From an uncultured Bacilli bacterium (GTDB lineage Bacteria; Bacillota_I; Bacilli_A; RF39; UBA660): DNA of 41,020 nucleotides. Location: positions 1 through 41,020 of the forward strand of contig CANQAF010000003.1 of assembly GCA_947588975.1 (NCBI GenBank), read 5' to 3'. The translations under genes and the position numbers were made by a program. Shown piece by piece: positions 34,221 to 41,020 of the stretch (position 1 is the stretch's first letter; each line of letters starts with the position of its first letter). The notes under the pieces were generated by a model. That model worked only from the letters and a program-made list of their open reading frames with translations, searched no databases and was not told where the DNA came from.

Positions 34221-34403
34221 CTATGCACCTGCTGTATTTGTACAACGACCGTTTTCCCAAATACCACCATTATTATGGCATTCGCTTCTTTCTTTTGTGT
34301 TGTTCATCATATTTGTTATGATTGGCGTAGCAATAGCAACAATTACACCAATTAATATGATAGTTACAACAGTCATATTTGCTTCACCTGTTACTTCTTT
34401 CAT
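34221..34403 (-). CDS. Small Flp-like pilin, 60 aa
   Basis: The product is tiny: a basic/acidic lead MKEVTGEANM, one hydrophobic helix (about 11-31, TVVTIILIGVIVAIATPIIT), and a short tail with two Cys (SECHNNGGIWENGRCTN). Size, position next to tadC and its own strong promoter fit the major Flp pilin of a Tad system. The Flp signature (G, then Glu-Tyr at mature 5-6) is not present; a Gly at 6 followed by Glu-Ala-Asn is the only candidate cleavage site. ATG 34403 follows GGTGGTG. An upstream in-frame start at 34445 falls inside the promoter and is rejected. Confidence 0.72.
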   Translation of the reverse strand: MKEVTGEANMTVVTIILIGVIVAIATPIITNMMNNTKERSECHNNGGIWENGRCTNTAGA

Positions 34404-34435
34404 TTTATCACCACCATATCTTTCTATACATATAT

Positions 34436-34464
34436 AGTATAACACGTTTTATATGAATTATCAA
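34436..34464 (-). promoter_or_regulatory. Strong promoter of the Flp-like pilin unit
   Basis: Reverse strand -35 TTGATA (34459-34464), a 17-base spacer and -10 TATACT (34436-34441) preceded by TGT. It starts a unit with pilin, pseudopilins B and A, and TadZ. Confidence 0.78.
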
Positions 34465-34544
34465 TTTTTTCCATAAAGTTTACTATTTTTTACACTTTAT
34501 ACAATCATAATAGTTAAAGTACTAAATTATGACTTGTAGTAATT

Positions 34545-34569
34545 AAAAAAAGAACATTTCAGTTCTTTT
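34545..34569 (-). terminator. tadC terminator
   Basis: Stem AAAAGAAC / GTTCTTTT (34548-34555 with 34562-34569), a 6-base loop and a T run on the reverse strand. It ends the CpaB-CpaF-TadB-TadC unit before the pilin promoter. The remaining ~80 bases up to that promoter show no gene. Confidence 0.8.
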
Positions 34570-35353
34570 AAAAATTCATCATTTGCATCATTGCAAATAG
34601 TAATAGAAGTAAAATACCTCCTCCTGTTACCATAAGCATCATCATTGTTTTACTTTCCATTTTATCCAAACGTTCTTTATATTTTTGTTCACGTGCTTTA
34701 TTTTGTAATGTAGATACTGTTCTTGCAAACAATACAAGTTGCTCTTGTTTATTTTCTTGAGATCCTAATCCAAGACGATATAACAAACGCATCATACGCA
34801 TTGAATCCCTAACTGGATATTCTTTAGCAAAATCCATATATGGATTTACACTAGAGTCACCTGCTTCAATTTTGTTAATTAATTTTTCAAGTCCTGGTTT
34901 AAAAATTTCTGGAGCAGTATCGATACTCTTACGAATTGCTACTGGAACAGTGTAGTGTTGTACTAAGATTTCCAAACTCTTTAGATAATAAGGCAACATT
35001 TGATTGATTGTATTCAAATTTGCACGATAATATCTTTGTAAATTTGTATATGGTAATTTAAATACCAAATAACCAATAATAATTGCAAATAATATATTTA
35101 CAAATGTTAAATTAGACATCATAAATACGAAAATTACAAATACAATAACCAAAACGCCATTGCGAACACGCTTTGAAAATTCTTCATTTACATCTGCATT
35201 ACTTCCATATTTTACTGTTAGTAAAAATTTATAATCATCTTCCATTAAAAATCTAAAATAAGGTTCTGCATCTGTTAAGAATTTTTTAGTATCAATTTTT
35301 CGATTATATTCTAGTACAAATAAGAGGATAAGTGCAATAATAATAAATTCCAT
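34568..35353 (-). CDS. TadC-like pilus platform protein
   Basis: A 261-residue T2SSF-domain membrane protein. Helices: about 2-14, 68-86, 86-100 and 238-256. Between them lies the cytosolic T2SSF core with LPYYLKSLEILVQHYTVPVA, EAGDSSVNPYMDFAKEYPV and the LGLGSQENKQEQL block. TadB and TadC form the inner-membrane platform on which CpaF builds the pilus. It begins at ATG 35353 within TAATG, overlapping the tadB stop by one base, so translation is coupled. Confidence 0.82.
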   Translation of the reverse strand: MEFIIIALILLFVLEYNRKIDTKKFLTDAEPYFRFLMEDDYKFLLTVKYGSNADVNEEFSKRVRNGVLVIVFVIFVFMMSNLTFVNILFAIIIGYLVFKLPYTNLQRYYRANLNTINQMLPYYLKSLEILVQHYTVPVAIRKSIDTAPEIFKPGLEKLINKIEAGDSSVNPYMDFAKEYPVRDSMRMMRLLYRLGLGSQENKQEQLVLFARTVSTLQNKAREQKYKERLDKMESKTMMMLMVTGGGILLLLLFAMMQMMNF

Positions 35354-36255
35354 TATTCAGCCCCCACATTCTCATTATAATATTTTTCGCCTGATAGTAA
35401 GAAATAAGTATTCACAATAATAATCGCATGTAATAATAATTGTACTAGTCCGTTTTCTAATAAACTAATATAAGATTCTACACCTAACAAAAATTGTACA
35501 AGCATAACCATTAGATATAATATAATACCAAATTGTAAAAATTTCTTATGGAATTGTGCTCTATCCAAACGATCACGATATACATTTTCTACTAACATAT
35601 CGATATCAAGTGACATATTTTCTAATGCATCACTTGAATTTTTAGAACCTTCGTTAGTAATTTGTAAGAATAATTGATGCATGTTTCTAACAATAAAATA
35701 GTCATATCTTTGATTCATAAATTGAATAGACTGTTCGATCGTACCATTTTCATATGCTAAATCAATCATCGTTTTTACATCGGAACTAACTGGATCTTCT
35801 AATACGCCAGATTCATAAACACCCTCTAATGCTTTAATAAATGATTGCGTAGTTGCAAATTCCATAATAGTATTGGTTGTATATACTTGAATTTGTTCAA
35901 ATATAAATTCACTATAAATTCTTTTACATCTCAAATATGTTAAATATGGAATGATCATAACTGCTACTACTGCATACAATGCAGACAATAGTAAATTATA
36001 GAAGTACAAATATGAAATTACTGCGGCTGCGACTGCAAATATAGTTACTTGAAATGTGTATTGTTTCTTAGTATATTCTTGTCCCAGTTCTTTTACTTTT
36101 TCTCTTACTTCTTTAAAAGAATAAGGAGCATACTTGTTATAAACATTTCCTACTTGCTTAGATATGTATTTATACACATTGTTTCCAGCGCTACTGCGAT
36201 ATGCAAGTACAAATACGATAATAAAAGCAATTAAGATAAATACTAATATTTCCAT
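35353..36255 (-). CDS. TadB-like pilus platform protein
   Basis: A 300-residue T2SSF-type membrane protein. An N-terminal helix (about 2-18) is followed by a cytosolic stretch, a helix pair (about 70-105), the T2SSF core (LEGVYESGVLEDPVSSDVKT, FLQITNEGSKNSSDALENM) and two C-terminal helices (about 245-290). Partner of TadC. GGAGG lies before ATG 36255, 13 bases after cpaF. Confidence 0.82.
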   Translation of the reverse strand: MEILVFILIAFIIVFVLAYRSSAGNNVYKYISKQVGNVYNKYAPYSFKEVREKVKELGQEYTKKQYTFQVTIFAVAAAVISYLYFYNLLLSALYAVVAVMIIPYLTYLRCKRIYSEFIFEQIQVYTTNTIMEFATTQSFIKALEGVYESGVLEDPVSSDVKTMIDLAYENGTIEQSIQFMNQRYDYFIVRNMHQLFLQITNEGSKNSSDALENMSLDIDMLVENVYRDRLDRAQFHKKFLQFGIILYLMVMLVQFLLGVESYISLLENGLVQLLLHAIIIVNTYFLLSGEKYYNENVGAE

Positions 36256-36268
36256 TTAAATACCTCCT

Positions 36269-37411
36269 TTATTCATATGAAATATTTTGTCCTGGTTGTG
36301 TTGTCCCAAATATATTTATTTTAGATTGTGAATTTAAACTTGGTGAGCTTGGCGCATCTACTTTCACAACATCCGGTGATAATACAACGCCTTGCGCATC
36401 TAAATATTCAATTAAATATTTAGATGGATGATTTCTAATAACATGCCCAGTAGTTGACTTCTGGTAAATTACATTATATTTTGCCTCATTATTTTCTGTT
36501 ACATAGAATTCTGTTACTTCAGCTATTTCACGAACAAAATGTTTTGTAACTTTATCCTGGTATCCACGAATATATACACCTAATTGGATATAACGATAAA
36601 TAGTCTTTACAAATTGATCAATATCTTGATTTGTCTCCAACAAACTATACATACGTTGTGGTATTGAAGCAGCTTTATCGGCATGAATTGTAGATAAAAT
36701 GTAATGTCCTGATGAAATTGAGTTACGGACTGCTAACACAGCTTCCGCACTACGTACTTCGGATAATAAAATCCATTTTGGATTTTGTCGCATACATGTA
36801 ACCAAAACATCAGAATATGATGCAATATTATTGGTTTTCATAGCAACAATATCTCTATGGGGGAAAATACGGTCTAAATGTAATTCTAGTGTATCCTCAA
36901 TTGTAATAATTTTTTCATCTTCCCTCGTATGAGATGCTAAATATTTAACAAATTCTGTCTTCCCTGATCCTGTTTCTCCACATACAATAATATTGCAATG
37001 TCCTAAAACGCATTGAATCAGAAAATCATGTATATCTAAATCGACATATTTTTCTTGTAGTAATTTGTCTTTTTCTAATCTAATTTTTGCTGGTGTTTTA
37101 CGAATTACGCATGCAATCCCATTTCTTGCAATTGAATCATGAACAAAATTGAGACGTAATTCCGCACCTTCTGCATCCAAAAATGGATGTGCCATATTAA
37201 ATGACTTACCCATTACATTGGAACATTGGAATGCCAACTTTTCAATTAATGCATCGTTGATATTTGGATTCTCAATGCGAAAGTTTCCTTTCGATAACGT
37301 TTTTAAATGAATTTGCCCTCCATTACTGTAGGAAATATCAGTAATATCGTCATCATCTAAATATGGTTGAATTGGTCCAAAATCAACTTGGGAGAACATG
37401 TTATCGTTCAT
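36269..37411 (-). CDS. cpaF: CpaF/TadA-type secretion ATPase
   Basis: The hexameric ATPase that drives Tad pilus assembly; it belongs to the VirB11/PilT/GspE superfamily. The 380-residue product has an N-terminal domain (about 1-120, DITDISYSNGGQIHL), then Walker A IVCGETGSGKTEFVKYL near residue 143, the Asp box ITIEDTLEL, Walker B region WILLSEVRSAEAV and the His box SGHYILSTIHAD. The C-terminal tail (about 345-380) is low-complexity. AAGG precedes ATG 37411, three bases after cpaB. No other VirB11-like ATPase is present, so this one may also serve the T4SS half. Confidence 0.93.
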   Translation of the reverse strand: MNDNMFSQVDFGPIQPYLDDDDITDISYSNGGQIHLKTLSKGNFRIENPNINDALIEKLAFQCSNVMGKSFNMAHPFLDAEGAELRLNFVHDSIARNGIACVIRKTPAKIRLEKDKLLQEKYVDLDIHDFLIQCVLGHCNIIVCGETGSGKTEFVKYLASHTREDEKIITIEDTLELHLDRIFPHRDIVAMKTNNIASYSDVLVTCMRQNPKWILLSEVRSAEAVLAVRNSISSGHYILSTIHADKAASIPQRMYSLLETNQDIDQFVKTIYRYIQLGVYIRGYQDKVTKHFVREIAEVTEFYVTENNEAKYNVIYQKSTTGHVIRNHPSKYLIEYLDAQGVVLSPDVVKVDAPSSPSLNSQSKINIFGTTQPGQNISYE

Positions 37412-37414
37412 AAA

Positions 37415-38227
37415 TTAACCTTCTTGTGATTGTTCTATTGCAGCATTTAATTCATCGTTTGGAACAGTGTTGGCATTGATAAAGTCTCTTAAAGTTTGAG
37501 AACTTACTTCAGTTGTTCCTTCTTCAACAGTAATATTTCCACCATGTGGTACAGGGAAAATTTCTGCAGAGAATGCAGTCATATATTTTGCTTTTAATAG
37601 TAATACGTTAATTTCTGGTTTTACACCAAAGATTAAACTACTTGGAACACGTGTTTCTTCACTGTTTTCAAATACATTTCTACCTGATGAATCTTTTACA
37701 GCTAATACTTTTACATTTTCAACTAATTTTCCAACCATCAATTGTCCATTTTCATTAACTGCTTTCATGTAGATATCAATGTAGTTTCCTGGAAAAATAG
37801 AGTTGTAATATGTTTTTTCCATAGTAGTACTCATATTGTATGGAACTTCTCCTTCTGCAACTTCTACAAATGCAGAATCTGGTAAATCTGCTTCATTTAC
37901 TACAACTCCACTATAGAACATACTTCCTTCTGGAATAACAGTATTATAATTACTATACTTTCCAATTACATATGAAGATGAACGAATAACATTGCTTTGA
38001 AGTACAACTGGTGCAACATCAACATATTCAATCATGTCAGATGTAATTTTTGTTCTTGGTTGGATTGTTTGAGCAGCAACAGGAATATTTGTTACTGGGT
38101 TTACCATTCTATTGATTTGAATACGATATCCAAAGAATAGAATTAAGATAATCGCGATTACTCCAATAATCGTTACTGTGTTTTTGTTTTTGAAAAATCT
38201 TTTTAATGAAATCATAAAATTACTCAT
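37415..38227 (-). CDS. cpaB: CpaB/RcpC-like pilus assembly protein (SAF domain)
   Basis: A 270-residue membrane-anchored protein: one N-terminal helix (about 17-36), then a SAF domain (about 45-110, IPVAAQTIQPRTKITSDMI) and the RcpC/CpaB domain (about 120-245, FPGNYIDIYM, VENVKVLAVKDSSG, INVLLLKAKYM). CpaB in Tad systems sits outside the membrane and can bind peptidoglycan. AGGAAG is eight bases before ATG 38227. Confidence 0.88.
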   Translation of the reverse strand: MSNFMISLKRFFKNKNTVTIIGVIAIILILFFGYRIQINRMVNPVTNIPVAAQTIQPRTKITSDMIEYVDVAPVVLQSNVIRSSSYVIGKYSNYNTVIPEGSMFYSGVVVNEADLPDSAFVEVAEGEVPYNMSTTMEKTYYNSIFPGNYIDIYMKAVNENGQLMVGKLVENVKVLAVKDSSGRNVFENSEETRVPSSLIFGVKPEINVLLLKAKYMTAFSAEIFPVPHGGNITVEEGTTEVSSQTLRDFINANTVPNDELNAAIEQSQEG

Positions 38228-38245
38228 ATTTTTTTCTTCCTTTCT

Positions 38246-38647
38246 TTAATATGGTGTTTCCAAAATTGCATCTAAGCGATTGGAAATGTCAAATTCAACA
38301 ATTTCGTCAGTTACGTTGGATTCGACTGTGGATGAGATTAATAAGCTAACTTTCGGTGGTGACTCATGCACATCATATATGTCCACTTTATAAGTATTTC
38401 CTAGAGTTACGCTTTCGGCGAACCTCCTTATAAAGTTTTCAACAAATTTTTCTCGATCGATACGAACTGTACCAGTTTTACGGTAAGAAGCTAAATCTAC
38501 TGCATCATACATGGCTGCTTCTGTAACCTCTTTTAGTAGGATATAATTTTGTTCATCTGTGTTAGTTGCTGTTTGAAAAAAGAATATGAATGCAATTGAT
38601 GTAACACCTAACATAACAACAAATATTCCCCAAAACGATTCTTTCAC
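38246..38647 (-). CDS. TadE-like pseudopilin C
   Basis: A 133-residue protein with one N-terminal membrane helix (about 6-26, FWGIFVVMLGVTSIAFIFFF) followed by ETLKE-type helical and beta parts (TEAAMYDAVDLASYRKTG). It starts at GTG 38647 behind GAGGTG. The layout is that of TadE/F minor pilins, but it lacks the CVYEY motif of pseudopilins A and B. Its place before cpaB in the Tad unit supports the role; the sequence alone would not name it. Confidence 0.65.
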   Translation of the reverse strand: MKESFWGIFVVMLGVTSIAFIFFFQTATNTDEQNYILLKEVTEAAMYDAVDLASYRKTGTVRIDREKFVENFIRRFAESVTLGNTYKVDIYDVHESPPKVSLLISSTVESNVTDEIVEFDISNRLDAILETPY

Positions 38648-38659
38648 TTCTTCTCACCT

Positions 38660-41020
38660 CTAACTTTCTGAGCAAACATAGAAGTTAGTTGCTGACGCAT
38701 GGCTACATACACCACCAACTAATCCAGATTGAGATTCTCTTAAGAATTTATTACTTAAACAAGCTATTCCATTTTTACAATCTAAGGTAAAGTCTGCATA
38801 TCCGCCTGAGCTTTCTCGTTTTTCGTTATATTCACGAATTGCTTTAATTGTGGCTGTATCTAATATAAAGCTATATAACGGTTCTTTTTGATATAATGCA
38901 TTCCCTTCTACACCACGATTATATAATATTTGATTTTTTACTAATGTTTTACTATTCCAGTTTGCTCCTGGATATCTACCACGTATATTATCTAAACTAA
39001 AATCCACTGTAGGTCCAGTTGCATTTTTTCCCGGGAATGGATTTCTAAGTGATATTGTTCTATAAATGATACGGATTCCACCTTGATATGGGCATACTGT
39101 ATCTTTACAATATTGTAATGCAGCTTCTAACCCCATGTCAATGTTTGCAAATACGCAAGGTTTAATATCCATTCCATCATTGAACGTTCCTTTTGGACAA
39201 TGGTAGTCTTGTGAAGGAACATTTGGATTATTACATATTGCGTCTGCACAATAATTATAACTATATCCATTGTTTAAACAACTTGTTAATTTCATAGATG
39301 GATCATTTGGACAAAATTTATCTGGTCCACAATATTCATCAAATGTTTCGTCACTATCGCAATATAATGTTTGCGCTTCTGCACAAGTCATTGTTGTGCT
39401 TGAACTACTTGCTTGGAATATTTTACAATATAAATCTTCGCCTGCATGTTTGGTTCCTTCTGGACAAACACAATCATCTGTTGTTGTATTTGTTACAGTA
39501 TAATTACATACATATGGCGTTTGATTAGCAATTTCTGTAAATTTACCATTTTCTCCTAGGCTATCTACATAGATATTTAAATTATAGTTTTTACCAACTT
39601 TGGCATCATAAGAGGTTGGTAAATTGCTATATCCTATTGTAATATAATCACCTGTAGGATTCATCAATGGTTTATTTGTTTTTTTATTTACATAATAATA
39701 TAAATTATCTGGCAAGGTATATGTAACAGAAGCCTCTAATATAACAGTTCTATCTGTAATGTTTTGATAAAGAGATCTAAACGTTGACATGATTTGACTA
39801 GGTGCTAACGTCAATCCATAATTTGTAGTTCCACCTGACCCTGCACAACCATCACAAGAATAATTCGTATTACCTGTTAACACATAAGTTTGACCATATT
39901 CTGGGTCATCATAGGAAATAGAAGTGTTACTATCAAAATGATATAAATCATTTGGATCAAATGATGTGCTTGCTACACTTGATATACTATTTAAAACTCC
40001 AATTGCGCCATTATAAGCATTCATGTAAGTATTACAATCATTCATTTGTTTTTGAACAGCAGCAAGTCTATTATTCGCATTATTTAAAGCATTATTGGCA
40101 TTGCTCAAGTTATTATTAGCAGCACTTAATGTATTGCCTGCTTGTATTGCGGCAGCCCCTGCTGCATTCAATTGACTTGTGTAGCTTGCAACTGCAGCAT
40201 CTACTTGTTGACAAGTCGAACTACGGCGTGTACTAACACAATTCTGATAAGCTCCAGAATTAGTTCCACCTACTTTATTTCTACAATAGCTTTCTACAGC
40301 TGAAACACAAGTACTTTGTCCATTTTTAGCATTATTTAGTGAATTACTTAAACTATCCGCTGCTGCTTTTTTCGCATTATAGTCAGCTTGTGCACTATTT
40401 ACAGCATTCTGATAATATGACACTGTATTTCTAGCATCATTTACAGCGTTTTGAGCGGCTTGTACATCTGCCCCATAGTAGCTTGCACAGTTACCACCAT
40501 TTTGTCGTACTGTATCATAACTACGATATTGCGAACTATTCATTGTACTTAATAATGTTGTTAATGTAGTTTCCGGATTTTCTTTTTGCATTGTATTAGG
40601 AGTTAAAACAATTTTACATGTTTTCGTACCACTGTAAGATAAAGGATATAAATTTCCCCATATCGTATGTAATGTTCTTGAAGAAGTAGGCCATACTAAA
40701 CTGGTTCCTAATGCAAGTGGACTAGAAATACCGCCTGGATAATTCTGTACTGCTTCTTCTTTACAGTATAAATATGCATAATCTCCTAACTTACGAACTG
40801 GTTCACCATATTCATTGGCTGTTCCACATTCTGACATATCTAACTCTTCATAATAATATCCAGTATGATTCTTATTATCATTTGCACACACTGCTGGAGA
40901 ACCAACTACTTTCATTACACCTCCGCCACTTGGACATGATGGAGTTTCTGGATTATCAGGATTTGTTGGATCTGTTGGATTATTTTCTCCCTCTTTTGGA
41001 GGACAAGTATTTAAATTCAA
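38660..41020 (-). CDS. Large Cys-rich surface protein (candidate pilus adhesin), 5' end outside window
   Basis: At least 786 residues; the true start is beyond the right edge. In order (numbered from the edge): a Pro/Asn/Thr linker (about 13-28), a first Cys-rich domain, a long Ala/Asn/Gln-rich coiled coil with heptads (about 185-345, NNANNALNNANNRLAAVQ), a beta domain, then repeated Cys motifs (CVCPEGTKHAGEDLYC, HCPKGTFNDGMDIKPC) and a C-terminal domain with IIYRTISLRNPFPG and GRYPGANW, ending FYVCSES. No LPXTG or membrane anchor at the C-terminus. Twelve bases before pseudopilin C. Best guess: the tip adhesin or TadG-like partner of the pilus. Secretion route not visible because the N-terminus is missing. 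Confidence 0.75.
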   Translation of the reverse strand: MNLNTCPPKEGENNPTDPTNPDNPETPSCPSGGGVMKVVGSPAVCANDNKNHTGYYYEELDMSECGTANEYGEPVRKLGDYAYLYCKEEAVQNYPGGISSPLALGTSLVWPTSSRTLHTIWGNLYPLSYSGTKTCKIVLTPNTMQKENPETTLTTLLSTMNSSQYRSYDTVRQNGGNCASYYGADVQAAQNAVNDARNTVSYYQNAVNSAQADYNAKKAAADSLSNSLNNAKNGQSTCVSAVESYCRNKVGGTNSGAYQNCVSTRRSSTCQQVDAAVASYTSQLNAAGAAAIQAGNTLSAANNNLSNANNALNNANNRLAAVQKQMNDCNTYMNAYNGAIGVLNSISSVASTSFDPNDLYHFDSNTSISYDDPEYGQTYVLTGNTNYSCDGCAGSGGTTNYGLTLAPSQIMSTFRSLYQNITDRTVILEASVTYTLPDNLYYYVNKKTNKPLMNPTGDYITIGYSNLPTSYDAKVGKNYNLNIYVDSLGENGKFTEIANQTPYVCNYTVTNTTTDDCVCPEGTKHAGEDLYCKIFQASSSSTTMTCAEAQTLYCDSDETFDEYCGPDKFCPNDPSMKLTSCLNNGYSYNYCADAICNNPNVPSQDYHCPKGTFNDGMDIKPCVFANIDMGLEAALQYCKDTVCPYQGGIRIIYRTISLRNPFPGKNATGPTVDFSLDNIRGRYPGANWNSKTLVKNQILYNRGVEGNALYQKEPLYSFILDTATIKAIREYNEKRESSGGYADFTLDCKNGIACLSNKFLRESQSGLVGGVCSHASATNFYVCSES

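Noticed and set aside
39270..39528. Two overlapping + strand ORFs in the surface protein gene
   Set aside because: Antisense to Cys-motif coding sequence; overlapping frames with no support.
40000..40470. CRISPR or tandem DNA repeat in the Ala/Asn-rich region
   Set aside because: The repetition is at protein level (heptads of A, N, Q). DNA units vary in length and sequence and have no spacer structure.
21003..41020. Integrative conjugative element
   Set aside because: No relaxase, integrase, excisionase or att-like repeat can be seen, and base use resembles the flanks. The right flank is unseen, so this stays open.

Overview
ORGANISM. The window is very AT-rich, has dense gene packing, strong GGAGG-type ribosome binding sites and many extended -10 promoters (TGN before a TATAAT-like hexamer). 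TGA is used as a stop (for example the SpoVID-like gene), so this is not a code-4 mollicute. Neighbour sets such as DUF177-rpmF, yqeG-yqeH, spoVID-ysxE and lon point to a low-GC Gram-positive of the Bacilli. An uncultured gut-type lineage (Erysipelotrichia- or RF39-like) is my inference. The spore-coat pair suggests a sporulating ancestor or a living sporulator.

LAYOUT 1-20.9 kb. This is mostly ordinary chromosome, read leftward. From the left edge: the 5' end of a type IV prepilin (ComGC-like), rpmF and DUF177, a Cof-type HAD phosphatase, tmcAL (the only long gene on the + strand), a FemAB-type peptidyltransferase, a SWIM-SNF2 helicase, a compact M3-like metallopeptidase, a HerA-like ATPase, yqeH/yqeG, a possible 61-residue membrane protein on the + strand, ysxE/spoVID-like coat genes, lonA, three small unknown genes, a LOG-family protein, rmuC, a VTT/TVP38 membrane protein and a rhodanese. 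Clear hairpin terminators punctuate this part.

LAYOUT 21-41 kb. This is one leftward block that joins two machines normally found apart. Right part (transcribed first): a large Cys-rich surface protein, a TadE-like protein, CpaB, CpaF, TadB, TadC, a small Flp-like pilin, two paralogous TadE-like pseudopilins and a TadZ/CpaE-like protein. This is a Tad pilus set. Left part: a VirB2-like subunit, a second VirB2-like domain fused to a secreted ectodomain, VirB6-like, PrgI (VirB3-like), a VirB4 split into two coupled ORFs, a SpoIID-CHAP wall hydrolase, a lipoprotein and VirD4. This is a minimal Gram-positive type IV secretion system. No relaxase, integrase, plasmid gene, VirB8 or separate VirB11 is visible.

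HOW IT MAY WORK. Each small pilin gene has its own strong promoter. The Flp-like pilin and the VirB2-like subunit are bracketed by terminators, so pilin subunits can be made in excess over the machinery. CpaF belongs to the same ATPase superfamily as VirB11 and could serve both halves. The exported proteins are rich in cysteines, and three share a YCVYE[YF] motif, which links the Tad and T4SS halves. My best hypothesis is a chromosomal, composite Tad/T4SS surface apparatus for adhesion, protein delivery or DNA exchange. No prepilin peptidase is in the window, and the cluster continues past the right edge.
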